Assembly (NCBI GenBank): GCA_017502965.1
Contig: JAFVTZ010000182.1
Location: 1-8,821 of the forward strand
Length of the DNA: 8,821 nucleotides
Direction of reading: 5' to 3'
DNA from: Clostridia bacterium
GTDB taxonomy: Bacteria; Bacillota; Clostridia; Oscillospirales; Acutalibacteraceae
How positions within the stretch are numbered: position 1 is the stretch's first letter; every line of letters starts with the position of its first letter. The position numbers and the translations under genes were made by a program. Of this stretch, positions 5,943 through 8,821 are shown in pieces. The notes under the pieces were generated by a model. That model was not told the origin of the DNA, made no database searches, and was given only the letters and a program-made list of their open reading frames with translations.

Positions 5943-7208
5943 GTGAATGTTATTTTTAAGGATTTAAACCTGTCTGAAATTTTCAGCAAGGTAGTGTCAA
6001 ACCGTGCAGTTCAGAATGTTTCAAAATTCATAAATAACAATAAAATATTAGTAAAAGTTGTTTGCGTTTGTCTTGTTTGTGCTACTATGGTAGGAATCAG
6101 CGTTACTGCTGCAGGCATAACCTTCGGCTATGATGTTGAGTGTGACGGCAAAATAATAGCAACCGTCCGTGATGCTTCGGTGCTCGAAAAGGCAAAGAAT
6201 CTTGCATGCAGAAGTGTCGAAAAAGAAAGTATCCAGAAAGCAATCGTAAAACCGAAACTTGCTGTAACTCTTGCTGTTGCGGACAAGCTCGATAATGCTG
6301 AATCTGTTGCAAATGCTATTATTGAAAACAGCGAAAAAATTGTTCATGGATCTGCGCTTAAAGTAAACGGCGAAATAGTTGCCTGCGTCATGTCGGGTGA
6401 CCTTGAATCAGCCCTTGAAGCAAGAAAAAATGCTTACAATAAAGAAGGTTTGGAAAGCAGTTCCTGCTTTGTTGACAGTATTGAGATTGAAAGCGGGTAT
6501 TATCTTAAAGATGATCTTGTTGAAGCCGAGGCTGTAAACGATATTATAAATACTTTGCAGGTTAAAACCGTCTCAACTGTCGTGACTGACAGTTCGGTTG
6601 ATTATAAAACCACAAAGGTAAAAACCGATACTCAGTATCTTGGATATTACAAGGTTACAACTGCGGGTAAAAAAGGTATTAACCGCAAAACCGAGCAGGT
6701 AGAGTTTATTAACGGTGTTGAAACCGCGCGTACTTTGATTTCTGATGTGGTTGTTTCTGCTCCTGTTAATGAGGTTATTACTGTTGGAACTGCAAAAGCA
6801 GTTATCAGCGCCAGCGAAAAAGCAAATGTCACTTCAGATGGATTTATTTGCCCTATAAGCAAAGGAAAATATGTAATCACATCTTATTACGGCGGCGGCA
6901 GAAATCATAAAGGTATTGACCTTGCGGCAAATAAAGGTGTTGCAATTTTCGCAGTTTCTGCAGGAACAGTAACCTATGCAGGTTTTGACAGTGATTACGG
7001 TTATAATATAATAATCGACCACGGAAACGGCATAAAAACAAGATATGCACATGCTAGTGCTATGTGTGTTTCTAAAGGACAGAGCGTTTCCCAAGGTGAT
7101 ATGATAGCCGCAGTCGGAAGCACAGGTAGGTCCACAGGCAACCATCTCCATTTTGAGATTATTATAAACGGCAAACGCGTCAACCCTGCTCCTTATCTTG
7201 GATTTTAA
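5943..7208 (+). CDS. Membrane-anchored G5 domain, M23 family metallopeptidase
   Basis: Predicted extracytoplasmic peptidoglycan endopeptidase of 421 residues. Residues 1-33 are cytoplasmic, ~34-60 one membrane segment. Residues ~61-200 hold two similar beta-rich modules (YDVECDGKIIATV and ALKVNGEIVACV). Residues ~205-283 are a G5 domain (QYLGYYKVTTAGKKGINRKT, EQVEFINGVETARTLISD). Residues ~300-421 are an M23/LytM domain with zinc ligands H322 and D326 (NHKGID) and H403, and catalytic H370 (YAH) and H401 (HLHFE), so activity is expected. The GTG at 5943 is the best start: ATG at 5947 is out of frame and hits a stop at once. AAGG at 5937-5940 is close, so initiation is not textbook. Its promoter carries a WalR-like box, consistent with vegetative wall turnover. 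Proximity to spoIIE also allows a sporulation role, since SpoIIQ is M23-like, but size and G5 domain argue against simple SpoIIQ identity. Confidence 0.93.
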   Translation: MNVIFKDLNLSEIFSKVVSNRAVQNVSKFINNNKILVKVVCVCLVCATMVGISVTAAGITFGYDVECDGKIIATVRDASVLEKAKNLACRSVEKESIQKAIVKPKLAVTLAVADKLDNAESVANAIIENSEKIVHGSALKVNGEIVACVMSGDLESALEARKNAYNKEGLESSSCFVDSIEIESGYYLKDDLVEAEAVNDIINTLQVKTVSTVVTDSSVDYKTTKVKTDTQYLGYYKVTTAGKKGINRKTEQVEFINGVETARTLISDVVVSAPVNEVITVGTAKAVISASEKANVTSDGFICPISKGKYVITSYYGGGRNHKGIDLAANKGVAIFAVSAGTVTYAGFDSDYGYNIIIDHGNGIKTRYAHASAMCVSKGQSVSQGDMIAAVGSTGRSTGNHLHFEIIINGKRVNPAPYLGF

Positions 7209-7223
7209 TTAACAATATAAAAT

Positions 7224-7259
7224 AAAAATTGGAGATACTAAAAAGTATCTCCAATTTTT
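7224..7259. terminator. Bidirectional intrinsic terminator between the M23 and CorC-family genes
   Basis: A perfect 16-bp stem (7224-7239 with 7244-7259) around an AAAA loop, with core GGAGATACT/AGTATCTCC, an A run on the left and a T run on the right. It lies 15 nt past the M23 stop and 4 nt past the minus-strand CorC stop, and is a convincing terminator for both. Confidence 0.9.
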
Positions 7260-7263
7260 TATA

Positions 7264-8595
7264 TCAGTCTTCTTCAATATCAGGTTCTTCTGAAATTTCA
7301 TTGACTTTTACTGTGATTTCCTCTGCCATAAGGTCATTGGCTTTGGTAACTGTTATAGAAAGGTTTTCGTAATCAAGAGAATATTCCTGCTCGGGAATAC
7401 TGCCGATAAGTTCTGCAAGCCAGCCGTTAACGGTTGTGGCTTCGATTTCCTCATCATATTCCATATCAAAATATTCAAAGAAGTTTTCAATAGAAGCAGA
7501 GCAGAGAACTTTATAGGTATCGTCGCTGAGTTTCACGAATTCTTCTATAGCCTCGTCACGCTCGTCCCATATTTCGCCGACGATTTCTTCCAAGATATCT
7601 TCCATTGTAACAATACCAGCGGTTTCGCCGTATTCTGTTACAACTACAACGATATGATTGTGTTCTTTCTGCATATCCTTGAAAAGTGCATCAAGGTGGG
7701 CAGTTTCGGGAACAAATGTCGGTTGGAACATAACATCTTCAAGTTTAAAGTCGGGGCGGTTGTGTTTAAGCAGGAAATCACGGGAGTGAAGTATTCCTAT
7801 GATGTTATCGCTGTTTTCCCCGTAAACCGGAATACGCGAATATCCTTCGGTTTCTATAATCTCAAGGATTTCTTCAATTGTAGCGTCCTGAGAGATGTTT
7901 ACAAGCGATCTTCTTGGAGTCATAACACTTTCGGCGGTCATACCGTCAAGTTTGAACACATTCTTTATGTATTCAATATCGTTTTCGTCAAGACTGCCTT
8001 CGCCTGCTCCTGCATCAAGAAGCATTACGATATCTTCTTCTGATACAGGTTCTTCTTTTTCGTTGGGGTCGATTCCGAACAAGCGGATAACCGCATTTGT
8101 CGAAACCGAAAGCAACCAGATAATCGGTTTTAAAAGAATGGCAAGTCCGGATATAAATCCGCAAACGCCTTCTGCGAGTTTCTCTTTGTGTTTCATTGCA
8201 ATTCTCTTGGGTGCGAGTTCACCGAGAACCAATGTAAAGAAAGAGAGGATAATTGTGATACAAACAACCGAAAGGTTATTTATCATTCCTGCCTGATTTG
8301 CAGAAATACTGAATGTTTTTACGAAATAACCCGAGAGTTTTTCTGCAAAGTTATCTGCAGCAAACGCAGAACCTAAAAATCCTGCGAGGGTTATTCCTAT
8401 CTGAATGGTTGAAAGAAACTGCGTGGGGTCTTCGGTCATTTTGAGCATCTTAACGGCTTTTTTATCCCCGTCTTCTGCCCGCGCTTTCAGTTTTTTCTCG
8501 TTAAGAGAAATAACTGCGATTTCTGTTGCAGCAAAAAATGCATTAAGCAAAATAAGAATAAGTTGCAACAATAAATGTTTAACTATGTCTGTCAT
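7264..8595 (-). CDS. HlyC/CorC family membrane protein (DUF21-CBS-CBS-CorC_HlyC)
   Basis: A 443-residue integral membrane protein of the CNNM/CorC family, members of which take part in Mg2+ (sometimes Co2+ or Na+) efflux or homeostasis; many are annotated 'hemolysin' without good evidence. Residues 1-~180 are the DUF21 membrane domain (NAFFAATEIAVIS, FLSTIQIGITLAGFLGSAFA, LGELAPKRIA). CBS repeats lie at about 222-275 (MTPRRSLVNI, GYSRIPVYGE, GILHSRDFL) and 284-340 (VVVTEYGETAGIVTMEDILE). Residues ~355-435 are the CorC_HlyC domain, then a very acidic tail (EEPDIEED). Length is normal and nothing is missing. GGAGG (8603-8607) is 7 nt before the ATG. The best upstream promoter is weak: minus-strand TTGATT (8652-8647), 17 bp, TAAAAC. 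No Mg2+ M-box riboswitch was recognised. Substrate cannot be told from sequence. Confidence 0.95.
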   Translation of the reverse strand: MTDIVKHLLLQLILILLNAFFAATEIAVISLNEKKLKARAEDGDKKAVKMLKMTEDPTQFLSTIQIGITLAGFLGSAFAADNFAEKLSGYFVKTFSISANQAGMINNLSVVCITIILSFFTLVLGELAPKRIAMKHKEKLAEGVCGFISGLAILLKPIIWLLSVSTNAVIRLFGIDPNEKEEPVSEEDIVMLLDAGAGEGSLDENDIEYIKNVFKLDGMTAESVMTPRRSLVNISQDATIEEILEIIETEGYSRIPVYGENSDNIIGILHSRDFLLKHNRPDFKLEDVMFQPTFVPETAHLDALFKDMQKEHNHIVVVVTEYGETAGIVTMEDILEEIVGEIWDERDEAIEEFVKLSDDTYKVLCSASIENFFEYFDMEYDEEIEATTVNGWLAELIGSIPEQEYSLDYENLSITVTKANDLMAEEITVKVNEISEEPDIEED

Positions 8596-8648
8596 TATAC
8601 AGCCTCCAAAATAATATAAATATGTTTTATCTTAACTTGCCTTTAAAA

Positions 8649-8756
8649 TCAATTCCGATTTGCGAGGAAAAAGCGAAAGCGGCTGAAAACATATCTACCG
8701 TATTTCAGAACTGTGTCGGAAGTAATATAGATACTACTTCGCCCAAGCGGATCCAC
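8649..8756 (-). CDS. Possible 35-residue small protein upstream of the CorC-family gene
   Basis: A GTG-started frame encodes 35 residues: it begins MDPLGRSSIYITSDTV and ends FSRFRFFLANRN. AGGAG (8765-8769) lies exactly 8 nt upstream, and the stop is 53 nt before the CorC-family ATG, in the same direction, so it could be a leader or small-protein gene. The C-terminal half is basic and aromatic (LKYGRYVFSRFRFFLANRNR-type composition), which might favour membrane or nucleic-acid contact. I do not recognise it, and an open frame this short can occur by chance. An overlapping ATG frame at 8763 gives only 19 residues and lacks usable spacing. Confidence 0.3.
   Translation of the reverse strand: MDPLGRSSIYITSDTVLKYGRYVFSRFRFFLANRN
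8719..8740 (-). repeat. Short hairpin within the small-ORF region upstream of the CorC-family gene
   Basis: On the minus strand GAAGTAGTA pairs with TATTACTTC (nine pairs, one G-U) around TCTA. On the plus strand the same fold has an A-C mismatch, so the RNA structure favours the minus strand, the direction of the CorC-family gene. It has no T tract. The rest of 8757-8821 is AT-rich with nothing recognisable. Confidence 0.4.
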
Positions 8757-8821
8757 AAAACCATCTCCTGTTTGAAAAAATAGATTAACAACGGTCAATC
8801 ATCCATATATTACTATAAATA

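Noticed and set aside
8596..8821. Mg2+ M-box or yybP-ykoY riboswitch upstream of the CorC-family gene
   Set aside because: No conserved core of either class was recognised; only a small hairpin and a possible small ORF are visible.
1..8821. CRISPR array, insertion sequence with transposase, toxin-antitoxin or defence genes
   Set aside because: No spaced direct repeats, transposase motifs or defence domains were seen on either strand; the only mobile DNA is the small non-coding element.

Overview
This window looks like chromosomal DNA from a spore-forming member of the Firmicutes, most likely class Clostridia and plausibly the Ruminococcaceae/Oscillospiraceae side. The reasons are a PolC-type replicative polymerase, a SleB-type cortex hydrolase, SpoIIE, moderately AT-rich DNA with AT-rich intergenic gaps, and GGAGG-type ribosome binding sites. 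The genus is not identified.

Layout: (1) 1-2196 (+), the C-terminal half of PolC, cut by the left edge. (2) 2197-2327, a strong hairpin able to terminate both converging genes, then a tandem heptamer repeat. (3) 2328-2972 (-), a secreted SleB-like cell wall hydrolase. (4) 2973-3410, the gap between the divergent hydrolase and spoIIE. It holds a promoter-like pair (TTGACA, 22-bp spacer, TATAAT) and directly after it a 280-bp MITE-like element with 25-bp terminal inverted repeats and a 5-bp ATAAT target duplication. (5) 3402-5720 (+), the phosphatase SpoIIE. (6) 5721-5942, a long hairpin, a second terminator-like hairpin, and a good sigma-A-type promoter in a cluster of WalR-like half-sites. 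(7) 5943-7208 (+), a membrane-anchored G5-M23 peptidase. (8) 7224-7259, a 16-bp hairpin terminator shared by converging genes. (9) 7264-8595 (-), a DUF21-CBS-CorC membrane protein. (10) 8596-8821, its upstream region, with a possible 35-residue small ORF on the minus strand.

Three genes share an envelope/sporulation theme: SpoIIE (asymmetric division and sigma-F activation), a SleB-like hydrolase (cortex lysis at germination) and an M23 peptidase (peptidoglycan remodelling). PolC and the CorC-family protein are housekeeping or ion-homeostasis genes. Each gene appears to be its own transcription unit; no operon is obvious.

No wholly new system of genes was found. The most interesting material is non-coding: a MITE that seems to have landed at the -10 element of the spoIIE promoter, leaving about 300 nt of structured element DNA between promoter and gene, and a WalR-like operator cluster at the M23 gene.
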